Shown here: in pieces, positions 8,498 through 18,778 of the stretch
How positions within the stretch are numbered: position 1 is the stretch's first letter
Layout of the letters: each line of letters opens with the position of its first letter
Assembly: GCF_029027405.1 (NCBI RefSeq)
Contig: NZ_CP093396.1
Location: 2,739,497-2,803,496 of the forward strand
Reading direction: 5' to 3'
Source: Sulfurimonas sp.
GTDB lineage: Bacteria > Campylobacterota > Campylobacteria > Campylobacterales > Sulfurimonadaceae
DNA: 64,000 bases
Program-made: the position numbers and the translations under genes
Notes under the pieces: model-generated
The model's database searches: none
The model's input: only the letters and a program-made list of their open reading frames with translations
Told to the model about the DNA's origin: nothing

Positions 8498-8926
8498 CTA
8501 TAGTGAATCTTTCATTTTTTGCGCTTCATCTCTTGCGAGCTTATCGCACCTTTCATTTTCATCATGCCCAGCATGACCTCTAACCCAAATAGCATTTATT
8601 TTATGACCTTGAGAAACCTCTATATATTCCTTCCAAAGGTCAGGGTTTTTGACTTTTTTAAAATCTTTCTTTATCCAATTACTTAGCCATTCATTTATAC
8701 CTTTTACAACATAAGAAGAATCTGAAATAACATCAACTTCACACTCTTGACTTAATGCCCTTAACCCTTCTATAACTCCCAAAAGTTCCATTCTGTTATT
8801 TGTTGTATGAACCTCGGCTCCAGATATTTCTCTCTCTTTATCCCCGTATCGTAAAATCACACCATAGCCACCAGGTCCAGGATTACCTAAGGCACTTCCA
8901 TCACTGAAAAGAGTTATTTTCTTCAC
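8498..8926 (-). CDS. rnhA: Ribonuclease HI
   Basis: This 142-residue protein has the RNase H catalytic carboxylates in place: Asp9 (FSDGSALGNPG), Glu47 (NRMELLG), Asp69 (ISDSSYVV) and Asp128 (ERCDKLA), plus His121 in GHAGHDENE. It degrades RNA in RNA-DNA hybrids. Its start overlaps the end of the upstream TPR gene by 26 bp, and rnc follows 11 bases downstream. Confidence 0.96.
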   Translation of the reverse strand: MKKITLFSDGSALGNPGPGGYGVILRYGDKEREISGAEVHTTNNRMELLGVIEGLRALSQECEVDVISDSSYVVKGINEWLSNWIKKDFKKVKNPDLWKEYIEVSQGHKINAIWVRGHAGHDENERCDKLARDEAQKMKDSL

Positions 8927-9947
8927 TAAATTTCCTATTATAATTTTTACTTAAACTAAGCTCAATACGAGAGGTATCTATACGATGACAAGAACTACAG
9001 CGATTAAAAGTAAATGGGAAAACTACTTTACAGTTATCGCATATATACTCAAAACTAAGTGTCGCATTTGCTTTTTGTTTTAGGTTTATCAATACATCTA
9101 ACTCAAATACTGAACTATTTTCTGCCATATTTACATCGCCACGGGCAGTGTATAACTCTCTTAAGTACCCATTTTTTTTTACAATATCTAAGTCAATCTC
9201 TTCTTTATCTAACTGCCATAAAATATCTGATAGCATTTCACTTTTTGAACTATCAAAATTTTTCCATGCTAAAGCTGGCTTCATTCTAAAAAGAAATTCA
9301 AAAACCATATGCGTAAGTTCATGATTTTCTGCATAAATGTTTATAATTTTTTCTATTTTTTGCTCAACTTTTAAGTCCATATTATTTAGTAATTTCAAAA
9401 GTTTTAAGTATGCCTTGTCTTTTTTTGTGTCTTTTTTAAGCTCATCTAATGGCTCTAAAATTTCTAAAGCTAAAGAATACTCTCTCATATGTTCATGAAC
9501 CAATAAGAGATAATTTAGTGCCTGTGGTGTTCTAGGATTATTTTGTAATATTTTTAAAAAAATCTCTTTTGCGCGTTCTAAAAAACCTGCTTTAAAGTAA
9601 GTTCTACCAAGTAAAAACAGTGTGTCTCGGTAGTTTTTTTTATTTCCAACTTTTAAAAGTTCATTATAAATTTCTATACTCTTTTCATAATCTCCATTTT
9701 TAAAGTATAAATGAGCAAGTAAAAGCCATGATTTTTCTGATAAATCGCCTTTTGTTATAAGAACTTTTAGTTCATCTTTTGACGGTAAAGAACGAAACTG
9801 TCTTAAAAACCTATCTAGATGCCTATGATCTTCTTTTTTTCTAAATCTACTCCACCAGTAGGAAAAAAATGTAATCACAAAAATCAATACAAAAAAGACA
9901 ATTATTCCAAAAAGAGGATCACGAAATTCTATAAAAAAACTATTCAT
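8901..9947 (-). CDS. LapB-like membrane-anchored TPR protein with C-terminal zinc-ribbon
   Basis: This 348-residue protein has an N-terminal membrane helix (about residues 12-32), basic residues just after it, then a series of TPR-type helices (WLLLAHLYFKNGDYEKSIEIYNELL; LFLLGRTYFKAGFLERAKEIF). At about 303-320 is a rubredoxin-like metal site with the pattern Cx2C...Cx2C (CDNC and CSSC). This layout matches LapB/YciM, which controls LPS synthesis through LpxC turnover in Enterobacteria. Whether it does so here is unknown. It overlaps rnhA downstream and abuts the 9948-10415 gene. Confidence 0.75.
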   Translation of the reverse strand: MNSFFIEFRDPLFGIIVFFVLIFVITFFSYWWSRFRKKEDHRHLDRFLRQFRSLPSKDELKVLITKGDLSEKSWLLLAHLYFKNGDYEKSIEIYNELLKVGNKKNYRDTLFLLGRTYFKAGFLERAKEIFLKILQNNPRTPQALNYLLLVHEHMREYSLALEILEPLDELKKDTKKDKAYLKLLKLLNNMDLKVEQKIEKIINIYAENHELTHMVFEFLFRMKPALAWKNFDSSKSEMLSDILWQLDKEEIDLDIVKKNGYLRELYTARGDVNMAENSSVFELDVLINLKQKANATLSFEYICDNCKVVFPFTFNRCSSCHRIDTSRIELSLSKNYNRKFSEENNSFQ

Positions 9948-10415
9948 TTATTCGTAAACTATGATGCCGTAGTCATTTTTTAGATTGTAAAAAGTTGAAT
10001 TTGGGGTAAATTCTAAATCTTTTATCCGTCCAAGTTGTACGATAGCATTTTTATTAGCCTTGATACCAAACTCTCTAAAGAACTTTTTTATATTTACAAA
10101 CTTAACATCTTCTACAAATTTATACTCAAACTCTTTGTAAAGTTTCATTTTTTCATATGAAAAAATATGCTCATTAACATGTAGTCTATCAGATGCAAAT
10201 TTTATAGGCAAGTATCCAGAAAGGTCTGTTAATATATCTTCAACATACTCATGTTTTTTTGGTAAAGTGTTTTTTTGGATAAAGATATATTTGTTATTTA
10301 GCTTAAGAGTTGGCGTACTTTTCCAATACTTATATGCTGGATTAGAAACACCAAGCTTTGATGAGACTTCTCTCCAGAGCCAAAAAGAATTTAGCGTATT
10401 TGATAAATGCGACAT
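9948..10415 (-). CDS. Hypothetical protein upstream of the LapB-like gene
   Basis: This 155-residue protein has no signal peptide and is rich in Lys, Tyr and Phe. Visible blocks are SFWLWREVSSKLGVSNPAYKYW near the N-terminus and KFFREFGIKANKNAIVQLG near residue 115. I do not recognise it. Its stop is immediately followed by the start of the TPR gene, so it belongs to the same operon (this gene-TPR-rnhA-rnc-aroC). Confidence 0.65.
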   Translation of the reverse strand: MSHLSNTLNSFWLWREVSSKLGVSNPAYKYWKSTPTLKLNNKYIFIQKNTLPKKHEYVEDILTDLSGYLPIKFASDRLHVNEHIFSYEKMKLYKEFEYKFVEDVKFVNIKKFFREFGIKANKNAIVQLGRIKDLEFTPNSTFYNLKNDYGIIVYE

Positions 10416-10540
10416 TATGACTCCTTTCCTGAGGGTTTAGTTCATTATATAGTTTTATTTTATATAGTTTTATTAAAGATAGTATACAATATCGGTATGA
10501 GTATTATAATGACCTGAATAGTAAAAATGGATGTAGAAAA

Positions 10541-11092
10541 CTATGCACCTTTTTTTACTATTAAGTCTTTCTTAGAAGTTTTTTTCTCTTTAAGCATTCT
10601 CTTGTACTCTTTTTCAAATTTTTTTCTTCGTGAATAAGAAAGTTTATCTATAAAAAGAACCCCATTTAAGTGATCGACTTCATGCTGAATCGCAATGCTT
10701 AAGAGTCCATTTGCTTCAAGAGTTTTTGTATTGGCATCTCTGTCTTGATAGTTAATAGTAATGTTTTCAAATCTTTTAATATCTTCATAAAAAGATGGGA
10801 CACTCAAACAACCTTCTTGATAAATAGTTTCACCATCTTGACTAGTAATAACTGGGTTAATTATCTCTAAAAGATTTTCTTCTAGTTGTTCACCATCTTC
10901 TTCTGGTATATTTAATATCAACGCAGCAATAGGATGAGCTACTTGCACGGCTGCTAAACCTATACCATTTGTATTCATCATAATTGGATACATTGAATCT
11001 AAAAGTTCATGTAAATTTTTATCAAATTTTTTAATAACTTTAGATTTTTGCCTTAATCTTTTATCTGGATATTCTACTATATTTAATTTCAT
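10541..11092 (-). CDS. def: Peptide deformylase
   Basis: This 183-residue protein has three recognisable deformylase motifs: GIGLAAVQ (43-50), EGCLSVP (93-99, metal ligand Cys95) and QHEVDHLNG (His137, Glu138, His141). It removes the formyl group from nascent N-terminal Met. Motif 1 carries Val where most family members have Pro (GxGLAAPQ). The gene follows clpP and the degenerate GGDEF gene, as in related genomes. Confidence 0.95.
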   Translation of the reverse strand: MKLNIVEYPDKRLRQKSKVIKKFDKNLHELLDSMYPIMMNTNGIGLAAVQVAHPIAALILNIPEEDGEQLEENLLEIINPVITSQDGETIYQEGCLSVPSFYEDIKRFENITINYQDRDANTKTLEANGLLSIAIQHEVDHLNGVLFIDKLSYSRRKKFEKEYKRMLKEKKTSKKDLIVKKGA

Positions 11093-11099
11093 TTATTTA

Positions 11100-12176
11100 C
11101 TATTGTTTTGGTTGCGAAGGAGGTGCTGTTCTTAAAGAGACTGCGAAATCTATTTTCTTATCATTATATGCTTTTTCAATTCCTTCCATAGCACTAACAA
11201 CAATCTCTTCAACAGAATAAAGTGTTGTGACATCTGTTACACCTATAGAAATTTTTAACTGTATTTCTTTGTCTGCTAAAAAAAAGTTTGAATTTGAAAC
11301 TAAATCAACTAACCTTTGGCTAGCTTTTTTTGCACTCTTTATATCTGTGTGCTTTAAAAGCATTGCAAAAATTCCGTTTCCATAATGAGCAACAGTATCA
11401 CTTCTTCTTGAAGTTTTTAAAAGGAGTCTAGCTATTGTTCTAGTCATTAGCATTAGTGCTTTATCGTTTTTAATGCCCTCTTGGAGTTCACGAGACAATT
11501 CAATCATTATAAGAGAACTTTTATGTTTAAACTCTGTTACTAGCTCAACTTCTTTCTCTATTCTTGTCATTAGATATCGTTTATTATAAACGCCGAATTT
11601 ATTATCAAAAATAGTTTCATTTTCTACATTTTTCACTATTTTTGCAGTATCATCATATAAAGTTTTCATATAAGAACTTTGTTTTTTTAAGATGCTATTT
11701 AACTTGCTTACATCGCTTCCTAAAGAAGCCGCGATACTAGTAGCAGCTTGAAGTTCTTTGTTTTCTTCAAGTTCAATTTTTCTCTTATCAAGTATTTTTG
11801 TCATAAGCGACATGTTTTTATATAAGTTTGCAGTAACACTTAAAATACTCTTAACAGAAGAAAAGCCTCTTTTCAAACTTTGCTCTAAAAGAATAGTATT
11901 TTCATTATCATTACTCTCTTCAAGTTCAAGCATAGAGAGTATTTTTTTGCGAAGGTTTTCACTCTTATCCTCAAGAAGTCTATCAAAATAGAGTGAAAAG
12001 TTGTTTGGGGTAGGTGGCAGGTTGTCTTTTATAAGAGCACTAAGAACCTCCTTAGAATATATCTCTAAGTCACTTGTAGGTTCATCCATTTCTAATGTTA
12101 CTTCTGTCGGTTCTGTCGGTTCTTTTGCCGGTTCACTTATTTTTCGACGATTTCTACTTCTTAATGTTCCTGCCAT
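11100..12176 (-). CDS. Degenerate GGDEF-domain protein
   Basis: This 358-residue protein has a charged N-terminus, a long helical region (about 40-190), then a GGDEF-like domain opening with FGVYNKRYLMTRIEKEVE (about 195). The active-site position reads HYGNGIFAML instead of GGDEF, so diguanylate cyclase activity is unlikely. It is more probably a regulatory or scaffold protein. It lies between clpP (10 bp upstream) and def (7 bp downstream), in tight operon spacing. Confidence 0.75.
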   Translation of the reverse strand: MAGTLRSRNRRKISEPAKEPTEPTEVTLEMDEPTSDLEIYSKEVLSALIKDNLPPTPNNFSLYFDRLLEDKSENLRKKILSMLELEESNDNENTILLEQSLKRGFSSVKSILSVTANLYKNMSLMTKILDKRKIELEENKELQAATSIAASLGSDVSKLNSILKKQSSYMKTLYDDTAKIVKNVENETIFDNKFGVYNKRYLMTRIEKEVELVTEFKHKSSLIMIELSRELQEGIKNDKALMLMTRTIARLLLKTSRRSDTVAHYGNGIFAMLLKHTDIKSAKKASQRLVDLVSNSNFFLADKEIQLKISIGVTDVTTLYSVEEIVVSAMEGIEKAYNDKKIDFAVSLRTAPPSQPKQ

Positions 12177-12186
12177 TGTATCCCCC

Positions 12187-12777
12187 TTACTCTTTATCGT
12201 TCTTAACTAAAATCTCATCAATCATGCCGTACTCTAATGCTTCTTTTGCACTCATAAAGTTATCACGATCGGTGTCTTTTTCTACTGTTTTTTTATTTTG
12301 ACCTGTGTTTTTTGCTAAAATCGAATTCAATTCATCTTTCATTCGTAAAATTTCTTCAGCTTGAATAGCTATATCTGTTGCTTGACCTTGAGCCCCACCT
12401 AAGGGTTGATGAATCATAATTCTAGCATGAGGAAGAGCATATCTTTTCCCTTTTTCACCAGATGAAAGTAAAAACGCACCCATAGATGCTGCTTGTCCGA
12501 TGCAGATTGTTGTAATATCTGAACGAATATAATTCATAGTATCAAAAATAGCCATGCCCGCAGTTACAACACCACCTGGAGAATTTATGTAAAAATAAAT
12601 ATCTTTTTCAGGGTCTTCAGCTTCAAGAAACAGCATCTGCGCAACGATAGAAGAAGCAACAGCGTCGTTAACTTCTCCACTTAGCATGATTATTCTATCT
12701 TTTAAAAGGCGAGAGTAGATGTCATAAGAACGCTCACCACGACCTGTTTTTTCTACTACATAAGGAATATAACTCAT
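12187..12777 (-). CDS. clpP: ATP-dependent Clp protease proteolytic subunit
   Basis: This 196-residue protein has the ClpP catalytic Ser98 ([11 protein letters not shown]) and His123 ([11 protein letters not shown]), with the oligomer-forming N-terminal segment intact. It forms the tetradecameric peptidase that works with ClpX or ClpA. It follows tig by three bases, so trigger factor and ClpP are co-expressed. Confidence 0.97.
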   Translation of the reverse strand: MSYIPYVVEKTGRGERSYDIYSRLLKDRIIMLSGEVNDAVASSIVAQMLFLEAEDPEKDIYFYINSPGGVVTAGMAIFDTMNYIRSDITTICIGQAASMGAFLLSSGEKGKRYALPHARIMIHQPLGGAQGQATDIAIQAEEILRMKDELNSILAKNTGQNKKTVEKDTDRDNFMSAKEALEYGMIDEILVKNDKE

Positions 12778-12780
12778 GCT

Positions 12781-14082
12781 CTACGCTTCTTTTATCTTTG
12801 AGTTAAGAAGTCCTGATAAAACTTTATCCTCAACAATTGACATTTGAATTGCTGGAAGGTATCCAGCATCTTTATACTGATCGTAAGCAGCTTTTGGATC
12901 CTGCCCTATTTGCATTGCTTCATAGTAAATAGTTTGCATTACTTCTTGCTCCTCTACCTTTATGTTTTGCTCAATCGCAAGCGCATCTATAATAAATGTT
13001 GCTCTTACACTTTTTTGGGCATCATCTCTAAAAGTATCACGAAGTTTATTTAGTTTTTCTTCACTCTCACGAAGTTCTTTTATCTCATCTTCACTCATGC
13101 TTTGAGCAGACTTATTAAGAGCCATATCGATCTCTTGTTCTACTACAAACTCTGGTAAGTCAAATTTAAACTCACTAACAAAAGATTCTAATAAAGCTGG
13201 TTTTAACTCATCATTATAAAGTTTACCAAGTTCTTCACTTTCCATCTGTGTTTTAATTTGTTTTTGTAACTCGTCTACAGTTGCATCTTCTTTACCTTGA
13301 AGAATTGTTTTTGCAAGATCATCATTGATTTCAACATCACCTTTTACTTTGATACCGTTTACTTTTACTTTAAATTCAGCCTCTTTACCAGCTAATGCTT
13401 TTGATTGGTATTCTTGTGGAAATGTAACTTTTACAACTATTTCTTCATCTCTTTTTACGCCAATAAGTTGCTCTTCAAAACCTGGAATAAACTGACCTGA
13501 ACCTAAAAGAAGCTCAAAGTTTTCAGCTGTACCACCTTCAAAAATTTCTCCATCAACAGAGCCTTCAAAATCTATAACAGCTGTATCGCCATCTTTCATT
13601 TTTCGGTTTCTTTTTATGTCTTCTAGTGGCGCTTGTGACTCTGCAATAGATTTTATTCTTACATCTACATCTTTATCTTTTACAACAGGCTTTTTAAAGT
13701 CTTTAACCATTGAAGCATAATCACCAAGCTCTATGATTGGGCGCATTGCAACTTTTACAGCTACTTCTATTTTGTCATCACTCTTTTCAAATTTAGAAAT
13801 ATTTGGCTCACCAATCAACTCATCATTAGAAATACTTAAATCTTCTAAACCTTTAGATAGAACTTCACGAAGAGCCTCAGCTTCAGCATCTTGAACTAGT
13901 TTTTCGCCATATTGTTTTTTCACAATAGAAACAGGAACTTTACCTTTACGAAAACCTTGTACACTTGCGGTTTTTTGTAATTCTTTAGCAATTTTTTCTA
14001 TGTTTGCATCAACAACTTCTTTTGGTACAGTAGCTTCAATAGTAGCATTAGCCGCATCTATCTTGTTTGATTTAATTTCCAT
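12781..14082 (-). CDS. tig: Trigger factor
   Basis: This 433-residue protein shows the N-terminal ribosome-binding domain with the signature GFRKGKVP (about 41-48), a central FKBP-type prolyl isomerase domain (AVIDFEGSVDGEIFEGG at about 168) and a long helical C-terminal chaperone domain. It binds nascent chains at the ribosome exit. It is the first gene of the tig-clpP-GGDEF-def group. Confidence 0.97.
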   Translation of the reverse strand: MEIKSNKIDAANATIEATVPKEVVDANIEKIAKELQKTASVQGFRKGKVPVSIVKKQYGEKLVQDAEAEALREVLSKGLEDLSISNDELIGEPNISKFEKSDDKIEVAVKVAMRPIIELGDYASMVKDFKKPVVKDKDVDVRIKSIAESQAPLEDIKRNRKMKDGDTAVIDFEGSVDGEIFEGGTAENFELLLGSGQFIPGFEEQLIGVKRDEEIVVKVTFPQEYQSKALAGKEAEFKVKVNGIKVKGDVEINDDLAKTILQGKEDATVDELQKQIKTQMESEELGKLYNDELKPALLESFVSEFKFDLPEFVVEQEIDMALNKSAQSMSEDEIKELRESEEKLNKLRDTFRDDAQKSVRATFIIDALAIEQNIKVEEQEVMQTIYYEAMQIGQDPKAAYDQYKDAGYLPAIQMSIVEDKVLSGLLNSKIKEA

Positions 14083-14160
14083 TAATTTCCTTTAATTATA
14101 TCTTTAGTTATTTTTTTAACTATATCTCATTAGGCAATAATACCTAAAATCTGCTTTTAG

Positions 14161-14616
14161 TTAGCTTTTACAAAACTTCGGCTTAAAATTCAAAACCAAA
14201 AAACACACCACTGCTACATCTATCATAACATCAGCAAAGTTAAATACAGCAAAGTTGAATCCGCAGTGCCAGTAAACCATATCTACTACGCCGCCGTGGA
14301 TAAACCTATCATAAATGTTTGAAAAAGCTCCACCAAGCATTAGTCCCGCTGGAAAAGCAAAACAAACTTTTTTAAGAGTTACAATATAAATTAAAATTCC
14401 AAAAACCATAACAAGCTGTATATACTTTAACCATTCATCTAAAAAAGAAAGCATTGAAAAAGCAACACCTCTGTTATAAACCAAAATCAAGTCTATACAC
14501 TCTGTATAGTAACGAAAACCGTCTACAAAAAGCATCTTAATATTTTGATCTATTATAAAAATACCCGCCATTGTAAAAAACATAATGGCGCTAAGCCTTA
14601 GAGTTGTTTTATCCAT
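14161..14616 (-). CDS. lspA: Lipoprotein signal peptidase
   Basis: This 151-residue protein has four membrane segments and the two aspartate motifs of signal peptidase [21 protein letters not shown] and [13 protein letters not shown]. It cleaves prolipoproteins after lipid attachment, and several lipobox proteins are encoded in this window (soxD, 29282-30127, 55434-55859). It overlaps the end of glmM by 8 bp. Confidence 0.95.
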   Translation of the reverse strand: MDKTTLRLSAIMFFTMAGIFIIDQNIKMLFVDGFRYYTECIDLILVYNRGVAFSMLSFLDEWLKYIQLVMVFGILIYIVTLKKVCFAFPAGLMLGGAFSNIYDRFIHGGVVDMVYWHCGFNFAVFNFADVMIDVAVVCFLVLNFKPKFCKS

Positions 14617-15952
14617 TTAAAGCTTTTTGAAAAAACTCTATCATCGTATCCATCTCTTTTTCCATTATTTTAGCATCTATACATTCTAGTAAAACTCGTA
14701 GCTTGTTTTCAGTCCCTGAGTATCTTATGAGATGACGAATATGTTTATCATCTAAATTTTTAAGTTTAGCATCTAGACCCTCAATTTTTTCAAGTGGCTT
14801 TTTAGCTTTTATATTTATATTTACTAGTTTTTGAGGATAAAGTTTAAATGGACGAAGAACCTCAGATGCTTTAGTATTTGTGTTGATTAAAAGAGCTAGA
14901 ACTTGAAGTGCGCTTACTAACCCATCTCCTGTTTTTGCGAAATCACTTATGATTACATGACCGCTTTGTTCACCACCAAAGTTAATGCTCTTTTTTTTCA
15001 TTATTTCTAAAACATTTTTATCTCCAACATCTGAACGAAAAAGTTTTAAATTTTTTGAAGTCATGTAGTCTTCTAGTCCTTGGTTACTCATAACTGTTGA
15101 CACTATGCCTTCTCCCTTCAAAACGCCTGTATCATTCATATAAACACCCAATGCACCTAATAAATGGTCACCATCAACTATCTCACCATTTTCATCAACA
15201 ACAACAAGCCTATCAGCATCTCCATCTAAAGCTATCCCTAAGTCTGCTCTGTATTTAACAACGCTATCTTGTAAGTCTTTTGTGTGAAGTGCTCCGCAAC
15301 CTTCGTTTATGTTAAATCCATCTGGTTTATTATGAAGAACTATAACATCAGCACCCAATTCTTCTAAAACAGTTGGTCCTACTATATAACCTGCTCCATT
15401 TGCAGTATCAAGAACTATTCTCATACCTTGAAGCGACAACTCTCTAGGAAAAGAATTTTTAAGTTGAACTATATATCTACCTATAACATCATCGATTCTT
15501 TTTGCTTTTCCAATTTTTTTGGCACGAACTTGAGCTTCTTGAAGTCTTTCATCATCAGCATAAATTTCTTCAATCTCGCGTTCAACACTGTGAGATAGTT
15601 TATCTCCCTGTCCATCAAAAAATTTTATTCCATTATCTTCATATGAATTATGAGATGCACTTATCATTATTCCTGCATCGCATCGCATGTTTTGTGTTAT
15701 AAATGCTATCGCAGGTGTTGGCATCGGACCTATTTCGATTACATCATAACCAATTGCAGTTAAACCACTTACAATCGCATTTTCTATCATATAACCACTT
15801 CTTCTCGTATCTTTACCTATTAAAATTTTGTTTGTTCTTGAGTGGGCTTTAAAGTAAATTCCCGCTGCCATCGCCACTTTCATTGCCATAGACGCTGTTA
15901 AAAAAGAGCCTGCTTCTCCTCTAACTCCATCTGTTCCAAATAATTTATTCAT
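14609..15952 (-). CDS. glmM: Phosphoglucosamine mutase
   Basis: This protein begins [15 protein letters not shown] and has the phosphoserine loop [13 protein letters not shown] (Ser100), the metal-binding loop [10 protein letters not shown] and the C-terminal sugar-phosphate motif [10 protein letters not shown]. It interconverts glucosamine-6-P and glucosamine-1-P for peptidoglycan and LPS synthesis. An in-frame ATG four codons upstream (15964) exists, but the GGAAAC ribosome site and the family's usual N-terminus favour 15952. It overlaps lspA downstream. Confidence 0.95.
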   Translation of the reverse strand: MNKLFGTDGVRGEAGSFLTASMAMKVAMAAGIYFKAHSRTNKILIGKDTRRSGYMIENAIVSGLTAIGYDVIEIGPMPTPAIAFITQNMRCDAGIMISASHNSYEDNGIKFFDGQGDKLSHSVEREIEEIYADDERLQEAQVRAKKIGKAKRIDDVIGRYIVQLKNSFPRELSLQGMRIVLDTANGAGYIVGPTVLEELGADVIVLHNKPDGFNINEGCGALHTKDLQDSVVKYRADLGIALDGDADRLVVVDENGEIVDGDHLLGALGVYMNDTGVLKGEGIVSTVMSNQGLEDYMTSKNLKLFRSDVGDKNVLEIMKKKSINFGGEQSGHVIISDFAKTGDGLVSALQVLALLINTNTKASEVLRPFKLYPQKLVNINIKAKKPLEKIEGLDAKLKNLDDKHIRHLIRYSGTENKLRVLLECIDAKIMEKEMDTMIEFFQKALNG

Positions 15953-16087
15953 AATAGTTTCCAATTTTTAAAGTTCCATATTTTAGCGAAATAGATAAAC
16001 TTTTGCAATTCACCTTGTCTTTAACTTAATTTTAATTATCTTTAAGCTATTATTTCGCACTTAAATTTCATGAGAAGGACTCATTAC

Positions 16088-16348
16088 ATGGCAAATCACA
16101 AGTCATCAATAAAGAGAATTCGTCAAACGATTAAAAAAACAGAAAGAAATCGTTTCTACAGAACTCGTCTTAAAAATATTGTTAAAGATGTTACTACTGC
16201 TATCGAAGCAGGGAACAAAGAAGAAGCTGCAACAGCATTTCAAGTTGCAAACAAACAAATTCATAAATTTGTAAGCAAAGGTATCTTAAAAAAAGAAACT
16301 GCTGCTAGAAAAGTTAGTCGTCTTCACAAAGCCGTTAACGCTATATAA
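16088..16348 (+). CDS. rpsT: 30S ribosomal protein S20
   Basis: The 86-residue protein [14 protein letters not shown]... is a typical highly basic S20. The start at 16088 is preceded by AGGA with 8-base spacing; an upstream in-frame ATG (16070) lacks a good ribosome site. It is first in a plus-strand pair with prfA 15 bp downstream, an order I associate with this phylum. Confidence 0.96.
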   Translation: MANHKSSIKRIRQTIKKTERNRFYRTRLKNIVKDVTTAIEAGNKEEAATAFQVANKQIHKFVSKGILKKETAARKVSRLHKAVNAI

Positions 16349-16363
16349 TCAGAGCATAACTTA

Positions 16364-17431
16364 ATGCTTGCCGATAAACTTACCCCGTTTATCAACCGCT
16401 ATGATGAACTTAGCAGACTGCTAAGTTCACCTGACATAACTTCTGACATCAAAAAAATGACAGAACTCTCAAAAGAACAATCAAATCTTTTACCCATCGT
16501 TGAAAAAGCCAAAGAGTATAAATCTGTAATTGAGCAAATTGCTGAATCTAAAGAGATGCTAAGTGACTCAGAGATGATAGATATGGCAAAAGAAGAGCTT
16601 AAAGAGTTAGAACCTCAACTTCCTAGAATAGAAGAAGATATTAAAGTTCTACTTCTGCCAAAAGACCCAAATGATGATAGAAATATCATTGTTGAGCTTC
16701 GTGCTGGTGCTGGTGGTGATGAAGCTGCTATTTTTGTTGGAGATCTGTTTGATGCTTATACTCGCTATGCAGAATTACGGAACTGGAAGATAGAGCTTAT
16801 TAGCACATCTCCCTCTGATTCAGGTGGCTTTAAAGAAGTTACTGCCCTCATAAAAGGAGAGCAGGTTTATAGTCGGTTGAAGTATGAAGGAGGAACTCAT
16901 CGCGTTCAAAGAGTTCCTTCCACTGAATCTCAAGGTCGTGTTCACACCTCAGCAATAACAGTAGCTGTAATGCCTGAAGTTGATGATGTTGAAGTCATAA
17001 TCGAAGATAAAGATTTAAAAATAGATGTTATGCGTTCATCTGGTTGTGGTGGTCAGTCTGTTAATACAACAGATTCTGCTGTTAGGATTACTCACTTACC
17101 AACAGGCTTAGTAGTAACCAACCAAGACCAAAAATCTCAACACAAAAACCGCGAAAAAGCTATGAAAGTTCTTAAAGCTAGACTTTATGACCTAGAGATG
17201 CAAGCACAACAATCTGAAAATGCAGCCGAGAGAGCAGCACAAGTTGGAACGGGAGATAGAAGTGGGCGTATTCGTACTTACAACTATCCTCAAAACCGTA
17301 TGAGTGACCATAGAATAAATTTAACTCTTTATAGATTAAACGAGATTATGAATGGTGGTCTTTTAGATGAAGTTGTAGAACCTCTTATAACTGATAATCA
17401 AGCAAAAATTGTTGAGGCTGCTGGACTTTAA
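16364..17431 (+). CDS. prfA: Peptide chain release factor 1
   Basis: This 355-residue protein has the GGQ peptidyl-tRNA hydrolysis motif ([20 protein letters not shown], about residue 230) and the acidic [10 protein letters not shown] segment of class I release factors. The R-X-R-X-Y stretch [17 protein letters not shown] is typical of RF1. It terminates translation at UAA and UAG. It is co-transcribed with rpsT. Confidence 0.97.
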   Translation: MLADKLTPFINRYDELSRLLSSPDITSDIKKMTELSKEQSNLLPIVEKAKEYKSVIEQIAESKEMLSDSEMIDMAKEELKELEPQLPRIEEDIKVLLLPKDPNDDRNIIVELRAGAGGDEAAIFVGDLFDAYTRYAELRNWKIELISTSPSDSGGFKEVTALIKGEQVYSRLKYEGGTHRVQRVPSTESQGRVHTSAITVAVMPEVDDVEVIIEDKDLKIDVMRSSGCGGQSVNTTDSAVRITHLPTGLVVTNQDQKSQHKNREKAMKVLKARLYDLEMQAQQSENAAERAAQVGTGDRSGRIRTYNYPQNRMSDHRINLTLYRLNEIMNGGLLDEVVEPLITDNQAKIVEAAGL

Positions 17432-17479
17432 TTATATTTAATTTCCTTTTGTCTATAATATCTCTTTAAAGGAGATATT

Positions 17480-17986
17480 ATGATATCAAAAAAAATGACA
17501 AAAGCCCTTTCCCTACAACTTAATCGTGAATTTTACTCAGCTTATTTATATCTATCTATGTCAGCATATTGTAACCATATTGATTTTAACGGTGCTGCGA
17601 ACTGGTTTAAAATGCAATATGAAGAAGAACATATGCACGCAACAAAAATCTATAACTATTTAACAGAACAAGGGGTACATGTTAATCTAGAGCAGATTGA
17701 TAAGCCACCAAGAAAATTTGGAACAATTTTAGAAATTTTTCAACAAAGCCTTGATCATGAAAAGTTTATGACAAAAAACTTAAATAACTTAAGTGATAAA
17801 GCACTTAAAGTAAAAGACCATGCAACATACAACCTATTGCAATGGTTTGTCAATGAGCAAGTTGAAGAAGAAGCATCAGTAGAAGAAATAATCTCTAAAA
17901 TTAAGTTAGTGAAAAATAGTGGTTATGGACTGCTTATGGTTGATAATGAACTTGCACAAAGAGCAGCACCAGAAGCAAAATTATAA
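17480..17986 (+). CDS. ftn: Non-haem ferritin
   Basis: This 168-residue four-helix protein has the ferroxidase ligands in expected places: Glu in LNREFYSAYLYLSM, the EEEHMHATKIYNYL stretch and Glu/Gln residues in the third helix (WFVNEQVEEEASVEEI). It stores iron and limits Fenton chemistry, useful for an organism with many haem and Fe-S enzymes. It has its own strong ribosome site (AAAGGAGA) and is followed by a clear terminator, so it is probably monocistronic. Confidence 0.95.
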   Translation: MISKKMTKALSLQLNREFYSAYLYLSMSAYCNHIDFNGAANWFKMQYEEEHMHATKIYNYLTEQGVHVNLEQIDKPPRKFGTILEIFQQSLDHEKFMTKNLNNLSDKALKVKDHATYNLLQWFVNEQVEEEASVEEIISKIKLVKNSGYGLLMVDNELAQRAAPEAKL

Positions 17987-17998
17987 GATATTTGAAGT

Positions 17999-18026
17999 GC
18001 TAAAAGAGCTATACAACTCTTTTAGC
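17999..18026 (+). terminator. Stem-loop after ferritin
   Basis: GCTAAAAGAG (17999-18008) and CTCTTTTAGC (18017-18026) form a perfect 10-bp stem with an 8-base loop, followed on the plus strand by TTCTCTCTTT. It separates ferritin from the convergent dapF gene and may serve both strands. Confidence 0.7.
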
Positions 18027-18034
18027 TTCTCTCT

Positions 18035-18778
18035 TTATATACTCCAATGGGTATTAAAAGTATTTTTAACTTCACCCTTAAAAGTAATAGTTTTCTCATT
18101 CATTCCAAGATATAAAGTTTCTCCACTTTTAGGGTAAACTTCTATCGAATCACTCACTAAACTTTCTTTTACTGCCCTGTAAAAACAAGCTGCCATTCCA
18201 GTTCCACAAGCTAAAGTTTCATCTTCAACACCGCGTTCATAAGTTCTAACCCTTAGATTATTACCGTCTATATAAGCTATATTTACATTTGCGTTGTATT
18301 TGTAGCGAAGCTCTCTTGCTTCATCTAAGTTAAACTCTTCTATATTTGATGTAAAACTCACCAAATGAGGAACTCCAGTATCTATCAACCACCAAGATTT
18401 TTCATTAATCTCTATACCTTTGTCTAAGATTTCAGGGGGAGTTAGTTCACTTAAGACCATATTTGCATCTACGCTAGCCTTTATAACACCCGCCTCAGTT
18501 AAGAAGCTCATCTCCTTAGATGCTAACTTGTTTTCATAAGCATAATGCGCACAAGCTCTGGAGCCATTTCCACACATCTCAGCACTGCTTCCATCTGAAT
18601 TATAAAATTGCCACTCAAAGTCATATTTGTCATTTGGCACTACAACTATCAAACCATCTGCGCCGATACCATTTTGTCTATGACATATCTCTTTTGCTAA
18701 AGCTGTTCTATCTTTTTTTATATCACTATGAAAGATTACAAAATCATTTCCATTTGCACTATATTTTGAACATTTCAT
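18035..18778 (-). CDS. dapF: Diaminopimelate epimerase
   Basis: This 247-residue protein has both catalytic cysteines: SAEMCGNGSRACA in the N-terminal half and DETLACGTGMAA in the C-terminal half. It converts LL- to meso-diaminopimelate for lysine and peptidoglycan. Its start overlaps the coaE stop by 4 bp, in a minus-strand operon with coaE and a speE-like gene. Confidence 0.96.
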   Translation of the reverse strand: MKCSKYSANGNDFVIFHSDIKKDRTALAKEICHRQNGIGADGLIVVVPNDKYDFEWQFYNSDGSSAEMCGNGSRACAHYAYENKLASKEMSFLTEAGVIKASVDANMVLSELTPPEILDKGIEINEKSWWLIDTGVPHLVSFTSNIEEFNLDEARELRYKYNANVNIAYIDGNNLRVRTYERGVEDETLACGTGMAACFYRAVKESLVSDSIEVYPKSGETLYLGMNEKTITFKGEVKNTFNTHWSI

